64,000 nt of DNA. It comes from Promethearchaeota archaeon (GTDB taxonomy: Archaea; Asgardarchaeota; Lokiarchaeia; Sigyniarchaeales; SOKP01). Shown here piece after piece: positions 63,070 to 64,000 of the stretch. Position 1 is the first letter of the stretch, and each line of letters starts with the position of its first letter. The notes under the pieces are model-generated. The model was not told where the DNA came from and ran no database searches. It was given only the letters and a program-made list of their open reading frames with translations. The position numbers and the translations under genes were made by a program. The stretch spans positions 20,998 to 84,997 of the forward strand of contig SHMW01000012.1 of NCBI GenBank assembly GCA_008080735.1. Direction: 5' to 3'.

Positions 63070-64000
63070 GTGAAAAACAAAACTGAAACGAGACAAGACG
63101 CAATGATAGAACTCGATGGTGTTCCTTCCGCAGAGGAGCAACCGCTTGTATTTATGCCTCGATTTAAACAACCCATAAGTGGTCTTCTCGCCCTCATCTT
63201 CGTTGGGATCTTATCGCTAGTTACGTGGTGGATCTTTTTTGACTCCCGTTGGCATGATCCTCGTATAGTACATTACGCCTCATTAATCGGTGGATTTGGG
63301 CTTCTGGGTGTGGTTTGGGCTATATGGTTCGAAAACTGGCCTTATTACAAAAAATTTAAAAAACCTTGGATGATTGGAATTTTAGGAACGGCGATTAATT
63401 TTGCTATAGCATTCTTATTCACATTTGTTTTACTTCCAGTATTCAATATGTTTTATCCCCCTTCAGTTCAAAATCCAGATCCTTATTTATCGTGGTATAT
63501 TGGAGCATCCATATTTGGATCCTTAAGCGGTTCAGGGTTCTCATTTGCCGTCTTAATTCTGGCTGGTTCAATGTATTGGCCAGTATTTAAGCTAAAGCAA
63601 CCAAAACGCGGAATTATCCTATGGATCATGGGAGCAATCATCACAATTTTTGTTTGGTCAATATTGTTCTACCCCGCGGGTAATCCTGAGGCAGCGGGTG
63701 AAGCCACTGTCGTATTCAGACAATATGCATATTCATTAGGGTGGACCCAATGGTTGATCTTTTTCTCCTTATTGACTCAATTAGTTTATGAATATTGGCC
63801 ATGGAGTTCTCTAGCTACTAAGCAACCATATATTGGAATACTATGCTTTCTATTTTGTGCTATAGCAGGCTATATTATGTCTATGATATTCCCCTTCATT
63901 ATTGGAGCTGTATTTGATCCTATCTTTTTAGCTGCTGGGGGTGATATAGTTGACGAAATTGTTCAATTCAAAGGATGGTATGTAATGTCAATTTCATATG
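63070..64000 (+). CDS. Polytopic membrane protein (cut by window end)
   Basis: Starts at GTG 63070 with a GAGGG run about eight bases before it and stays open to the last base (310 residues so far). The first 45 residues are soluble, followed by at least seven membrane segments (GLLALIFVGILSLVTWW, then IIGILGTAINFAIAF-type segments). Loops are rich in aromatic residues and prolines (QPKRGIILW). No motif identifies a transporter or enzyme. It has the look of a multi-TM protein of an archaeal lineage-specific family. Confidence 0.8.
   Translation, partial: MKNKTETRQDAMIELDGVPSAEEQPLVFMPRFKQPISGLLALIFVGILSLVTWWIFFDSRWHDPRIVHYASLIGGFGLLGVVWAIWFENWPYYKKFKKPWMIGILGTAINFAIAFLFTFVLLPVFNMFYPPSVQNPDPYLSWYIGASIFGSLSGSGFSFAVLILAGSMYWPVFKLKQPKRGIILWIMGAIITIFVWSILFYPAGNPEAAGEATVVFRQYAYSLGWTQWLIFFSLLTQLVYEYWPWSSLATKQPYIGILCFLFCAIAGYIMSMIFPFIIGAVFDPIFLAAGGDIVDEIVQFKGWYVMSISY

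Overview
This window comes from an AT-rich archaeal chromosome, most likely an Asgard archaeon (Promethearchaeota, Lokiarchaeia-like). The evidence is the combination of a roadblock/LC7-Ras-like GTPase fusion (11913-12878), a gelsolin-like protein (27027-27803), two 7-TM proteins with a predicted longin-like domain, an SDS22-like leucine-rich-repeat protein and archaeal hallmarks: Nre repair protein, archaeal Moa/Moe set, GGPP-type prenyl synthase and TATA-box promoters. The taxon is inferred from gene content only.

Left part (1-24 kb): prenyl synthase, GH38 alpha-mannosidase, alkaline-phosphatase-fold phosphodiesterase, small HAD phosphatase, GAF-PAS histidine kinase, roadblock-GTPase, a SNF2 ATPase with a SWIM-finger partner, hisB, a UroD-like protein, an orphan adenine methyltransferase, and a tandem pair of 7-TM/longin-like proteins sharing promoter elements. 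Middle part (24-39 kb): citramalate synthase, zinc-ribbon/RDD membrane protein, gelsolin-like protein, tRNA-Leu(CAG), Zn/Cd-type P1B ATPase, DUF166 protein, kinase-fold protein, an overlapping pair of coiled-coil/winged-helix proteins, an LRR protein, and an operon of FAD oxidase, Fe-S/CCG subunit and membrane cytochrome-like protein.

Right part (39.7-54.6 kb) is one co-oriented molybdenum/tungsten island: extracytoplasmic proteins with molybdopterin-oxidoreductase-like fold but without an obvious cofactor cysteine, an ethylbenzene-dehydrogenase-like heme/DOMON-type protein, a complete ECF transporter (YkoE-like S component, fused double ATPase, T component), a tungstate ABC importer (tupABC), and moaC-moaA-moaD-moaE-moeA-moaB-moeA. 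Two perfect inverted repeats lie over the predicted start regions of tupA and moaC. The linkage of the cysteine-less Moco-fold surface proteins to an ECF importer is the best candidate for an undescribed system: uptake of a pterin, metal or other cofactor-related ligand.

The end of the window (54.6-64 kb) has a decayed HEPN/DUF86 gene, a MoxR/VWA pair with an odd -1 frame relationship, a large beta-propeller/fibronectin surface protein, the Nre repair protein with a C-terminal PCNA-binding box, a surface protein with a C-terminal sorting-type tail, and a multi-TM gene cut by the window edge. There is one tRNA; no rRNA, CRISPR array or insertion sequence was seen.
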